DNA of 64,000 bases, taken from NCBI GenBank assembly GCA_033762625.1, contig JANRLI010000025.1, forward strand, positions 32,451-96,450, read 5' to 3'. The DNA comes from Alphaproteobacteria bacterium. GTDB taxonomy: Bacteria; Pseudomonadota; Alphaproteobacteria; UBA9219; RGZA01. The notes under the pieces were generated by a model. The model was not told the origin of the DNA. It ran no database searches and saw only the letters and a program-made list of their open reading frames with translations. This document shows, piece after piece, positions 26,942 to 35,872 of this stretch (position 1 is the stretch's first letter; each line of letters begins with the position of its first letter). A program made the position numbers and the translations under genes.

Positions 26942-27015
26942 ATGGATTCCGGCACTGGATCCAGCACACGAAAATCCACATTTCGCTATGAAGCGTTAAA
27001 GCACGCGCGTCAAAA

Positions 27016-27284
27016 CCACCCGCAAAAGCGGGCGATCATCGCCGTTCAAACATTTCAGAGTAAAAATGGATTCTGTCACTGGATTTGGTTGGTGGTGTTA
27101 GCACCGCCAAATCTACGCATCTGGCCTGAATCGTCTAGCTAATTATTTGCAAATCATAGCGATTTAACCGGATGACTTTTTATGCAAATCAGCGTATGGT
27201 TTAAAGCTTCGTTTCTATAAACAGAAACGATCTGCCCGCAGTAGGGTTGGTGTTAGCAAAATTCTGGCACTGCTGCGGGTTCTA
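27016..27284. repeat. Three-copy structured intergenic element, copy C
   Basis: This lies in the 401-nt gap between the PhnA-like gene and the glycosyltransferase gene. It has CCCGC-AAAA-GCGGG (27020-27033), a GATTTGG...CCAAATC hairpin around GGTGTTAGC (27096-27104), TGAATCGTCTAG, GACTTTTTATGCAAATCA, a CGTTTCT-ATAAAC-AGAAACG stem (about 27210-27230), and the core hairpin (27236-27280) identical to copies A and B. The middle stem and the first large stem differ in sequence from the other copies yet still pair, which supports conserved RNA structure. The tail reads TTCTAAC, so the T-run is weaker here. Confidence 0.8.
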
Positions 27285-27342
27285 ACTTTCCCCCCTTACA
27301 TACCGTACCGTGTGCGCATCAACGTAATAGGTTGTTTGTGCA

Positions 27343-27696
27343 TCAAACTTTTTTGACGAATTCCGACTTTAAATACATCGCGCCGATACCATCGATTTTA
27401 CAGGCAATGTCATGCCCATCCACCGGATCAGCAACAAGGCGGATGTTCTTGACCTTGGTCCCGCTTTTGACCGTGGAAGATGAACCCTTCACCTTCAAAT
27501 CCTTGATTAATGCAACGGTATCACCCGTGGTTAGCACATTGCCATTCGCATCACGGATTTCGGTATGAGTTGCGGCCTCTGGTTCATGACTAGCTTCCAT
27601 ATTCCATTCATAAGCGCACTCCGGGCATACCAATAACGCGCCATCTTGATAGCAATATTCCGATCCGCATTTAGGGCATTTGGTTGGCTCGCTCAT
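27343..27696 (-). CDS. PhnA/YjdM-type zinc-ribbon protein
   Basis: The N-terminus is a zinc ribbon ([25 protein letters not shown]) and the C-terminal half is the PhnA domain ([32 protein letters not shown]). The length of 117 aa from the ATG at 27696 is normal for YjdM/PhnA. That start has AGGAC upstream; a longer in-frame opening would run into the tRNA-Arg gene and is rejected. The old name refers to alkylphosphonate utilisation, but the true role is unclear. Single gene between tRNA-Arg and element C. Confidence 0.92.
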   Translation of the reverse strand: MSEPTKCPKCGSEYCYQDGALLVCPECAYEWNMEASHEPEAATHTEIRDANGNVLTTGDTVALIKDLKVKGSSSTVKSGTKVKNIRLVADPVDGHDIACKIDGIGAMYLKSEFVKKV

Positions 27697-27775
27697 ACTG
27701 GTCCTGTCTTGCCATAACTCGGAAAACACGTTGGCAAAGCCGGGGTCACACGCGAAGAGGCAATGATGTGGTGAA

Positions 27776-27852
27776 TGGTGCACCCGAGAGAATTCGAATC
27801 TCTAACCTTCTGATCCGTAGTCAGATGCTCTATCCAGTTGAGCTACGGGTGC
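27776..27852 (-). tRNA. tRNA-Arg(ACG), CCA encoded
   Basis: The minus strand folds into a standard cloverleaf: acceptor GCACCCG/CGGGTGC, D arm with AGCTCAACTGGATAGAGC, anticodon arm TCTGA-CTACGGA-TCAGA with ACG in the loop (A34 normally becomes inosine and reads CGN codons), T arm with GAGATTCGAATTCTC, discriminator A and encoded CCA. It forms the right-hand edge of the accessory block whose left edge is tRNA-Gly. Confidence 0.97.
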
Positions 27853-27967
27853 AACTTTTTAAGAGGCCGCAACCTAATCAAAAAGTTCAGGGTTTGCAAG
27901 CCAATAAGTTCCTGTTTTACCGTGGTTTGCCCTAGTAATTCCATATTTGCTTAATTATATATGTGCC

Positions 27968-28846
27968 ATGTCAAACAAAACAGCCCCGTTTCAATCCTTA
28001 ACCAAGCAATTAAACCGCCCCGGTTTTCCCATAGCGGCACAAGACCGTTTGGTTTCGGTTATCATTTCTGTCGCTGATGAAGCGGGTAATATTTTGCCCC
28101 TCGCGCAGGAAATTACCACCGTTTTGGAAACCCTGCCTGTTACCAAGAATAATTACGAACTTATTTTCGTGGATGATCACAGCGTTGATCCAACCACCGA
28201 TGAAATTCAGCAAGCGATGCGCCGCTTCCCGCACATCCGTCTCATTTGCCATCAGGCACGGTATGGAAAAAGCCAAGGTGTATGGACAGGCCTGCGTCAT
28301 GCGCGCGGCGAATGGATTATTACCATGGATGGCGACGGTCAAAATGATCCGGCCGATATTCCACGTCTTCTGACTGTCGCGCTTGAAAGCAATCCGTTTA
28401 AAAATGTTCTGGTTTCCGGTGTGCGCGTCAACCGCGCGGCAACAGGTTCCAAACGCTTTGCCAGCAGATTTGCAAACGGTCTGCGGCGTTTCCTGTTACA
28501 AGATGACTGCCCCGATACCGGCTGCGCGTTAAAGGTATTCCGCCGCGATGCGTATCTTGCGCTTCCCTATTTTGATAATATCCACCGCTATGAACCAACG
28601 CTGTTCAAATTGTATGGGCATGATGTGGTTTATATTCCGGTCAATGACCGCCAGCGCAAGCATGGCACATCGAAATATACCAATTTCAAACGCGCCCTTG
28701 ATGGGTTGTTTGATTTATTTGGCGTGATGTGGCTTCAGCAACGCTATAACGCGCGCAATGAACAAAGCATTGAAATTGTGACGATTGCCGACATCATCAG
28801 TGCCGAGGGCGCCAATGCGCCACGCCGCGAGCAAGCCACCCGCTAG
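27968..28846 (+). CDS. Family 2 glycosyltransferase (dolichol-phosphate mannosyltransferase-like)
   Basis: A GT-A fold with VSVIISVADEAGNILPLAQE, the nucleotide-binding LIFVDDHSVDPT, and the DxD-type ITMDGDGQNDPADIPRLL. DTGCALKVFRRDAY and YIPVNDRQRKHGTSKYTNF are typical of DPM1/ArnC-like enzymes that load a sugar onto a polyprenyl phosphate. No C-terminal membrane helices are seen, so it is the catalytic domain alone. I place the start at 27968 (MSNKTAPFQ); the in-frame codon at 27947 is also possible. It precedes the two TPR-glycosyltransferase genes and may serve the same glycosylation pathway. Confidence 0.9.
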   Translation: MSNKTAPFQSLTKQLNRPGFPIAAQDRLVSVIISVADEAGNILPLAQEITTVLETLPVTKNNYELIFVDDHSVDPTTDEIQQAMRRFPHIRLICHQARYGKSQGVWTGLRHARGEWIITMDGDGQNDPADIPRLLTVALESNPFKNVLVSGVRVNRAATGSKRFASRFANGLRRFLLQDDCPDTGCALKVFRRDAYLALPYFDNIHRYEPTLFKLYGHDVVYIPVNDRQRKHGTSKYTNFKRALDGLFDLFGVMWLQQRYNARNEQSIEIVTIADIISAEGANAPRREQATR

Positions 28847-28889
28847 AATCACGTTTTCGTGCGGTTAAGCGCGGTGTAGATTCAATTCC

Positions 28890-30734
28890 ATGAATATACT
28901 TCAGAGTGCAATGGCCCTTCATCAGGCAGGAATGATGGATGACGCGGAAAACGCGTATCGTCTCCTGCTGCATCAAGAACCGCGCAATGCCGATGGCATG
29001 GCGTTGCTTGGATCTGTCCTCTCGCACAAGAACCAGCACAGTGATGCCATCGCACTGATCAAGCAGGCGCTAACCATCGACCCCAAGGCGCCGCTCTTTC
29101 ATTTTCATCTGGGCAATGCTTATGAAAAATCAGGCGATATTGTTTCAGCCGAGGCTTCGTTCACCAAAGCCACCACCTACGCGCCGAAATGGGATGCCGC
29201 GCTGTATAATCTTGGCAATGCCCAGCGCAAATTAGGCAAACCCGCTTTTGCCAAGGAAAGCTATAAGAAAGCTCTGCAGCAATCCCCGCGTCATATTCAA
29301 TGCCACAATAATCTTGCGCAGGTTTATAGCGAATTAAGCGATTATGCATCAGCCAAGGCGCAATTGCACATGGCGCTTAAAATGGAACCCGCCAATCTGG
29401 AATTATTGTTTACCACGCATGATATCGCGCTCGAACACAACGATTTTCTTGGCGCGTTCGATGCCGCGCAGCGTATCGCACGTATCAAATTGGGCGTGCC
29501 GGATGGCATGGACATTATCGACTATCTGGAAAGCATCCCAAAACTGGATACGCGCGACGAACAAACGCGCCATTGTTTAATGGCGGTTGCCGCCAGTTAT
29601 TTTCTGACCGTTGATTTGAAACGCGCAAGCTATGTATTGCGCCTCATCAATCACCATGAGCCCGATTGGGAAGAAGTACAGTTGATGCTTGGCTCTGTTC
29701 AGCTCTCGCGCAATCAACCTGAACTCGCAGATTGCTATTATGCTGAAACTTTTATGATGAACCCTAAGCAGATTGATGCGCCGTGGAACCGCTCTATGGC
29801 ATTGCTCATCAATGGTAATTTACAAGAAGGGTTCCGTCGTTACGGCTGGCGCTGGTCGGCGATGGAAAAATATAAACGCATGCGGCTGAATGTGGAACGC
29901 TGGGATGGGCAACAACCATCAGGCAAAACCATCGCCGTTCAGGAAGAACAGGGCTTTGGCGATACCATTCAAATGTTGCGTTTCATGCCCCTTTTAAAAG
30001 AGCGCGGCGCAAATGTGCTCGCTTACGTGCGCCCCGAACTTTACGCACTGCTGGAAGGGTGGGATGGCCCAAGCCAAGTCGTGTCATGGAAAGCCGACAA
30101 TAAAAATGTGCCGCCGGAGGTGGACTGTGCCTGCGGCGTGATGGATTTGCCGGGTTATCTTGGTATCACCATGAATAACCTGCCAGCAAACGTGCCCTAT
30201 ATCCCCAACCCCAAAAAGGGTGACCCGAAATATAAGCTGGAGGGTGCTGGTCTCAAAATCGGTCTCGTCTGGTCGGGCAACCCCGCACATAAACGCAACT
30301 TTGCGCGGTCATATCCCTTCGAACTTTTGAAAGATATTACGGCGATGCAAGGGTTCACATTCTACGGTTTGCAATTCAAGCCGGAGCAAAAAGACGTGCA
30401 GCTGATGAAACAATACGGCGTCACCAATCTTGCACAGAAAATCAACACCTTGGCAGATAGTGCTGCGACATTGGCTGAACTTGATTTGCTGATTACGGTA
30501 GATAGCGCACCGGCGCATTTGGCTGGCGCACTGGGCCTGCCGGTATGGACCTTGCTAACCGTCGATGCCGATTGGCGATATTTATTGGGGCGCAGCGACA
30601 GCCCATGGTATCCCACCATGCGCCTCTTCCGCCAGACGGTATCAGGCGATTGGGCGCCCGTCTTGAAACAGGTTCAGCAATCGCTTCTGGAATTTCAAAA
30701 TAACCACCAAACAAATAAAGTGAGCGCAGCATGA
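28890..30734 (+). CDS. TPR protein with GT9-like glycosyltransferase domain (paralogue 1)
   Basis: Residues 1-290 are tetratricopeptide repeats (for example AMALLGSVLSHKNQHSDAIA, PLFHFHLGNAYEKSGDIVSA, ALYNLGNAQRKLGKPAFAKE). The C-terminal 300 residues form a GT-B-like domain with IAVQEEQGFGDTIQMLRFMP, KIGLVWSGNPAHKRNFARSY and LLITVDSAPAHLAGALGLP, the heptosyltransferase (GT9)-like donor-site pattern. TPR-GT9 fusions of this type often glycosylate proteins or build surface polysaccharide; the acceptor is unknown. The stop overlaps the start of the next paralogue by 4 nt. No signal peptide is seen. Confidence 0.9.
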   Translation: MNILQSAMALHQAGMMDDAENAYRLLLHQEPRNADGMALLGSVLSHKNQHSDAIALIKQALTIDPKAPLFHFHLGNAYEKSGDIVSAEASFTKATTYAPKWDAALYNLGNAQRKLGKPAFAKESYKKALQQSPRHIQCHNNLAQVYSELSDYASAKAQLHMALKMEPANLELLFTTHDIALEHNDFLGAFDAAQRIARIKLGVPDGMDIIDYLESIPKLDTRDEQTRHCLMAVAASYFLTVDLKRASYVLRLINHHEPDWEEVQLMLGSVQLSRNQPELADCYYAETFMMNPKQIDAPWNRSMALLINGNLQEGFRRYGWRWSAMEKYKRMRLNVERWDGQQPSGKTIAVQEEQGFGDTIQMLRFMPLLKERGANVLAYVRPELYALLEGWDGPSQVVSWKADNKNVPPEVDCACGVMDLPGYLGITMNNLPANVPYIPNPKKGDPKYKLEGAGLKIGLVWSGNPAHKRNFARSYPFELLKDITAMQGFTFYGLQFKPEQKDVQLMKQYGVTNLAQKINTLADSAATLAELDLLITVDSAPAHLAGALGLPVWTLLTVDADWRYLLGRSDSPWYPTMRLFRQTVSGDWAPVLKQVQQSLLEFQNNHQTNKVSAA

Positions 30735-32566
30735 GCGCGGAAGGTCTTTTAAAAGGCGTCACTGCTCTGCATCAAGCCGGAAAACTGGATGAAGCGGAAA
30801 AAGGCTACCGGCTTGCGCTGAAATTTGATCCAAAGAACGCCGATGCACTAGCGCTGCTGGGTTCACTGCTCTGCGATAAAAAAGAATTCGATGCCGCGAT
30901 TGATTATATCCGCCAAGCCATCGCGCTTGATAGTAACGCGGGACTTTTCTATTTCTACCTTGGCAATGCCTATCAAAAATCGGGGCGCTTTGCATGGGCA
31001 GAAGAAGCCTTTCAAAACGCAGTGCGTTTAATGCCCGATTGGGTGGAAGCTTATTACAATCTCGGCAATGCACAGCGGGAGCAAAAAAAATACGCATTAG
31101 CTAAGGAAAGTTATCTCAAAGCACTCGCAATTGATAGCACTCACGCTCTTACCCACAACAACCTTGCACATATATATAGCGCATTGCTGGATTACAAATC
31201 CGCCAAGCAACAGCTTGAACTGGGGTTAAAACTTCATCCCGAACATTCTGAAATGTTGTTTAGTCTTTACGACATTGCGATTGAACATAATGACCAACCA
31301 ACGATGTTCGATGCCGCACAGCGCTCTGCCCAGCAAATTCTGGGCTTAAAGAATGATGAAATTATTGATTATCTCTCGGATGCCTACTCGATTAATACAA
31401 AAGACGAACGTATCCGCAATTGCATCTTCTCGCTGGGCACCAGTTATTTGTTGAAAGGTGATAATGCAAAGGCGAGTTATATTCTTCGCACGCTCTTCAC
31501 CCTCGAACCCGATTTGGCAGATGTATCCGTGACACTCGGCTCCCTCGCGCTGAATCAATGCAAGTTTAATGATGCAGATGACTATTACAGCCAGACATTC
31601 ATGCTTAATCCTTCCGAACTTTCCGCGCCTTGGAACCGTTCGATGAATTTGCTGGTCGCGGGCCAATTGCACGAAGGTTTCCGCCGCTACCGTTGGCGTT
31701 GGGCGGCGATGGAAAAGTTCAAAGCCATGCGCATGAATGGCGAAGTATGGGATGGCAGTAATCCCGCCGGTAAAACCATATTGGTGCAAGAAGAACAAGG
31801 CTTCGGCGATACCATTCACATGCTGCGTTATGTGCCCATTCTTCGCGCACGCGGCGCAAAGGTGTATGCGTATGTGCGCCCTGTGCTGTATGCACTGCTC
31901 GAAAACTGGGATGGTGCAGATAAAGTTGTCTCATGGAATGTTGCTGACAAATCCGTTCCACCAGAGGTCGATGCCGTATGCGGCACGATGGATTTACCAG
32001 GTATGCTTGGCACAGGACTTAATAACATTCCGGGCACTGTCCCCTATCTTCCTAATCCGAAAAAGGGCGATGCAAAATTCAAACTGGAGGGAAACGGCAT
32101 AAAGGTGGGCTTGGTATGGGCAGGAAACCCTATGCACAAACGCGACCATGAACGCTCCATCCCGTTTGATATGTGGGATGATATTCTGGGAATGCGCGGC
32201 GTTACATTCTATTCACTGCAATATCAGCCCAAGGAAGGCGATGCGCAGCGCATGCAAAAATTCGGCGTACTGGATATTGCGCCCAATATCAAAAACCTTG
32301 CCGACACTGCCGCCACGCTGGCAGAGCTTGATTTGCTCATCACCATCGATTCCGCGCCAGCCCATTTGGCGGGCGCGCTGGGCCTTCCCGTCTGGACATT
32401 AATCACCAAAAACCCCGACTGGCGCTGGCTGTTAAACCGCTCCGACAGCCCGTGGTACCCCACCATGCGCCTGTTCAGGCAGGAAACCACAGGGGATTGG
32501 AAGCAAGTATTAGCGGCAGTTAAAGCAGCTTTGGCTGATTTTATTGGGAAAAACAGCTCAAAATAA
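30731..32566 (+). CDS. TPR protein with GT9-like glycosyltransferase domain (paralogue 2)
   Basis: This has the same architecture and almost the same length (611 aa) as the gene before it: TPRs (ALALLGSLLCDKKEFDAAID, GLFYFYLGNAYQKSGRFAWA, AYYNLGNAQREQKKYALAKE) and then the GT-B part (ILVQEEQGFGDTIHMLRYVP, VGLVWAGNPMHKRDHERSIP, LLITIDSAPAHLAGALGLPV). The two are clearly tandem duplicates, about half identical by eye throughout, so they may have different acceptors or act as a heteromer. It is coupled to paralogue 1 by an ATGA overlap. Confidence 0.9.
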   Translation: MSAEGLLKGVTALHQAGKLDEAEKGYRLALKFDPKNADALALLGSLLCDKKEFDAAIDYIRQAIALDSNAGLFYFYLGNAYQKSGRFAWAEEAFQNAVRLMPDWVEAYYNLGNAQREQKKYALAKESYLKALAIDSTHALTHNNLAHIYSALLDYKSAKQQLELGLKLHPEHSEMLFSLYDIAIEHNDQPTMFDAAQRSAQQILGLKNDEIIDYLSDAYSINTKDERIRNCIFSLGTSYLLKGDNAKASYILRTLFTLEPDLADVSVTLGSLALNQCKFNDADDYYSQTFMLNPSELSAPWNRSMNLLVAGQLHEGFRRYRWRWAAMEKFKAMRMNGEVWDGSNPAGKTILVQEEQGFGDTIHMLRYVPILRARGAKVYAYVRPVLYALLENWDGADKVVSWNVADKSVPPEVDAVCGTMDLPGMLGTGLNNIPGTVPYLPNPKKGDAKFKLEGNGIKVGLVWAGNPMHKRDHERSIPFDMWDDILGMRGVTFYSLQYQPKEGDAQRMQKFGVLDIAPNIKNLADTAATLAELDLLITIDSAPAHLAGALGLPVWTLITKNPDWRWLLNRSDSPWYPTMRLFRQETTGDWKQVLAAVKAALADFIGKNSSK

Positions 32567-32589
32567 GCCGTTAATATCTTCCTATTTGT

Positions 32590-32619
32590 TTGACAAGCCC
32601 CCACCCAATCCACTACAAA
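32590..32619 (+). promoter_or_regulatory. Candidate promoter for rplU-rpmA
   Basis: TTGACA (32590-32595) is followed after 18 nt by TACAAA (32614-32619). It lies about 90 nt before rplU and upstream of the leader hairpin. Confidence 0.5.
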
Positions 32620-32640
32620 ACAGCGCACTGAAGAGTTTAG

Positions 32641-32692
32641 GCAGCTTTAAACCCCAAGGGTATCCTTGGCCGTAAAGCTGCTATTTGTTTTT
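32641..32692 (+). promoter_or_regulatory. Leader hairpin with U-tract upstream of rplU
   Basis: The outer stem is GCAGCTTTA/TAAAGCTGC (32641-32649 with 32673-32681). Inside it is a perfect CCAAGG-GTAT-CCTTGG hairpin, and TATTTGTTTTT follows. It ends 18 nt before the rplU start. The layout fits an attenuator or an autoregulatory ribosomal-protein leader. It is unlikely to be only the terminator of the TPR gene, because the candidate promoter lies upstream of it. Confidence 0.55.
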
Positions 32693-32709
32693 AAGATTAG
32701 GAAAATATC

Positions 32710-33024
32710 ATGTTCGCGATTATTCAAACCGGCGGCAAGCAATACAAAGTTGCGCAAGACGATGTTCTTCGCGTTGAAAAGCTGGACGTTGAAGCAGGCA
32801 AGACCATTGAACTCAAAGAAGTTCTGCTCGTTGCCGATGCTTCCAAAACCACCGCTGGCAACCCGACCGTAAAGGGTGCAAGCGTCAGCGCCGAAGTTGT
32901 GCGCCATGAAAAGGATGACAAGGTCATCGTATTCAAGAAAAAGCGCCGTCAAAATTACCGCCGCAAGAACGGCCACCGCCAGAACCTCACCGTTCTGCGT
33001 ATCACCGGCATCAAGAGCGCGTAA
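32710..33024 (+). CDS. rplU: 50S ribosomal protein L21
   Basis: [20 protein letters not shown] at the N-terminus and [20 protein letters not shown] near the C-terminus are diagnostic of L21, which binds 23S rRNA in the large subunit. The length of 104 aa is standard. It is followed by rpmA after 29 nt, the usual rplU-rpmA pair, with a terminator after rpmA and obgE further on. Confidence 0.98.
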   Translation: MFAIIQTGGKQYKVAQDDVLRVEKLDVEAGKTIELKEVLLVADASKTTAGNPTVKGASVSAEVVRHEKDDKVIVFKKKRRQNYRRKNGHRQNLTVLRITGIKSA

Positions 33025-33053
33025 TTCAAATCAGGTTTTCAGGAGAGTAAGTC

Positions 33054-33308
33054 ATGGCACATAAAAAAGCAGGCGGTAGTTCACGAAATGGCCGCGATTC
33101 AGCTGGTCGCCGTTTGGGCGTAAAGCGTTTTGGTTCCGAAGTTGCGATTGCAGGTAACATCATCCTGCGTCAACGCGGTACCGATGTTCACCCGGCAGAT
33201 AATGTTGGCATGGGCAAGGATCATACATTATTCGCGCTCATCACTGGCCGCGTAGAATTCCACACCGGTAAGGGTGGCAAGAAATATGTAAGTGTGCGCG
33301 CTGCTTAA
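33054..33308 (+). CDS. rpmA: 50S ribosomal protein L27
   Basis: The N-terminus [20 protein letters not shown] and the following [16 protein letters not shown] and [11 protein letters not shown] are the L27 signature. The N-terminal tail reaches the peptidyl transferase centre. It starts directly with the mature sequence, with no cleavable Firmicutes-type extension. AGGAGAG lies 9 nt before the ATG. It is followed by a strong intrinsic terminator before obgE. Confidence 0.98.
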   Translation: MAHKKAGGSSRNGRDSAGRRLGVKRFGSEVAIAGNIILRQRGTDVHPADNVGMGKDHTLFALITGRVEFHTGKGGKKYVSVRAA

Positions 33309-33333
33309 TCAGCGTCACCGCGTAACAAGTTAC

Positions 33334-33372
33334 CAATACCCCCGCTCTTGCCAGTCGGGGGTATTGTTTTTT
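33334..33372 (+). terminator. Intrinsic terminator between rpmA and obgE
   Basis: An 11-bp perfect stem, CAATACCCCCG (33334-33344) with CGGGGGTATTG (33356-33366), is followed by six T. It would end the rplU-rpmA transcript, with partial read-through into obgE, whose start is 14 nt away. Confidence 0.88.
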
Positions 33373-33379
33373 GAAGTGA

Positions 33380-34390
<1,011 letters not shown>

Positions 34391-34459
34391 ATCCTGCTTA
34401 TGTAATTTCGGCATCCCAAGTACATTTTTTACTTATCCGCACCGCGTTAGCATTGCACC

Positions 34460-34981
34460 ATGCTGGAACTTTTCAAATACTTCCTTTGGCTAGTTCTTAT
34501 CTTTTGCGCCATCTATATGCTCGGCCACATGAAAAGCTGGACGCACCCCGATCCATTTACCGAAATGAAAATGGAACTATGCACTGGTGCCGGCCTTGCG
34601 CAGCAAGCCGAAGCATTAAGCCCACGTGAACGCAAACAGATTGCTGCGGTCTGTGCAGCCTATCATCTTGGCGCCTACCAGCTCACGGGCCTCGATGTTT
34701 ATATGGATATATTTTTTACCTATGGCAAAAAATACCGTCTGACCATTCAAGATATCGATGCGGAGCGATGGCCGAATAAAACCGCCAATACGTTCTTTTC
34801 TGAAATGCAAGGCATTGGCTATGAACTCGTCACCCTTCCGGCCGCAGAAAAGGAAGAACGGCTAATTGCATGGCGCATCATCGCTCAGACCTATTTCAAA
34901 GAGGCTTATAAAGCAGGTGTTGAACCCAAACCCGCCAAATTATTAAAATTGGTGCCAAAGGCCATACATATCGCTCGATAA
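34460..34981 (+). CDS. Hypothetical membrane-anchored protein with a CTGAG motif, 173 aa
   Basis: A single N-terminal hydrophobic segment (LFKYFLWLVLIFCAIYMLG) would act as a signal anchor. The rest is helical and probably periplasmic. The short motif MELCTGAGLAQQAEAL and a second Cys about 30 residues on (AAVCAAYHLGAYQL) recur in the next gene product (EICTGAGVSFK ... SFCVGVYMAQY), so the two are distant paralogues. The family is not recognised. It lies between obgE and proB, away from any gene of obvious related function. Confidence 0.75.
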   Translation: MLELFKYFLWLVLIFCAIYMLGHMKSWTHPDPFTEMKMELCTGAGLAQQAEALSPRERKQIAAVCAAYHLGAYQLTGLDVYMDIFFTYGKKYRLTIQDIDAERWPNKTANTFFSEMQGIGYELVTLPAAEKEERLIAWRIIAQTYFKEAYKAGVEPKPAKLLKLVPKAIHIAR

Positions 34982-34996
34982 AATGCGAAACGCCAT

Positions 34997-35025
34997 TTGA
35001 CGAAAGTATTATGTTTACCTAGGTT
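34997..35025 (+). promoter_or_regulatory. Candidate promoter upstream of the 268-aa exported protein gene
   Basis: TTGACG (34997-35002) and TAGGTT (35020-35025) are 17 nt apart, about 34 nt before the start at 35059. The -35 is good and the -10 is weak. Confidence 0.35.
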
Positions 35026-35058
35026 GCAGGCACCCCATTTTTAGTCAAAGGATTTTTG

Positions 35059-35862
35059 ATGATTATTGATTTCAGACAAGCGGCGATTGCAGCTGCAACA
35101 GGCGTAGCAATTTTAACATCCGGTCTTGCCCCCTACATCTTGCCAACACCTGCGCATGCCGCGTATCCGGGTGAAAAAGGCTCGCCAATTATCAAGCCAT
35201 TGGAAATCTGCACTGGCGCTGGCGTTTCATTCAAAATTCTATCTGAAAATCAAAACAACCCTGCCGCCGTCCGTGCTTGGGAAAGCTTCTGCGTAGGTGT
35301 TTATATGGCGCAGTATATGGCAATCATCGAACCGCTCGCATGGCAAAATGCAGGCGGTATCTTGCAGCGTTACGGTCAAGGTAAAGGCGCAACACCTGAA
35401 CCACTCGACTTCACGAAAGATTTGATTTGGCCATACAAGTTTACAACCCAGCAACAATATGACCAATTCTGGAAAGATGTGGATGTTCAAACGCGCAAGG
35501 ATTTTGCAGAAAAGCGCGCGGAACTGAAAACGCTTCCGCAATTCGCGGGCAAATCGGATAACGAGTTGAATGGTATTATTGCGACGGCCCGTATAACTAT
35601 TTTGCAACAAATGATTGAAACGATGGATACGGCTTATCGCACTCAAAACCGTACCTTCCAGCCCTATCATGCCTTGTTGATTGTGGAAGAATTAGTGCGC
35701 GTGAAGTTTGAACCATCCCAGTTCAATCTTGATCGGTATAATTCCAACGTAAAAGCAATTGAAGACCGCTTGCCACAAAAGCGCGGAACGCTTGAGCCTA
35801 GAGAACCTGCAAACCGCCAATACGGGGCGGCCCCTGCGGAATGGCGTCATCAGGTAGGCTAA
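35059..35862 (+). CDS. Hypothetical exported protein with a CTGAG motif, 267 aa
   Basis: The ATG at 35059 with AAAGGA 7 nt upstream is preferred over an overlapping TTG at 35056. The signal peptide (AAIAAATGVAILTSGLAPY) ends near PAHAAYPG. The mature protein begins with the shared motif LEICTGAGVSFK and a second Cys in ESFCVGVYMAQY, which relate it to the preceding gene product. Otherwise it is a helical, soluble protein (QTRKDFAEKRAELKTLPQFA). The function is unknown; a periplasmic location is likely, possibly with a disulphide between the two conserved cysteines. Confidence 0.78.
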   Translation: MIIDFRQAAIAAATGVAILTSGLAPYILPTPAHAAYPGEKGSPIIKPLEICTGAGVSFKILSENQNNPAAVRAWESFCVGVYMAQYMAIIEPLAWQNAGGILQRYGQGKGATPEPLDFTKDLIWPYKFTTQQQYDQFWKDVDVQTRKDFAEKRAELKTLPQFAGKSDNELNGIIATARITILQQMIETMDTAYRTQNRTFQPYHALLIVEELVRVKFEPSQFNLDRYNSNVKAIEDRLPQKRGTLEPREPANRQYGAAPAEWRHQVG

Positions 35863-35872
35863 AGGATATTTC

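Noticed and set aside
5984..27342. Prophage
   Set aside because: No integrase, terminase, capsid, portal or tail genes are recognisable in the block; PhoH and nuclease-like genes alone do not show a phage.
27697..27783. N-terminal extension of the PhnA-like gene
   Set aside because: It would run into the tRNA-Arg gene and precedes the zinc ribbon with unrelated residues; the ATG at 27696 has a Shine-Dalgarno.
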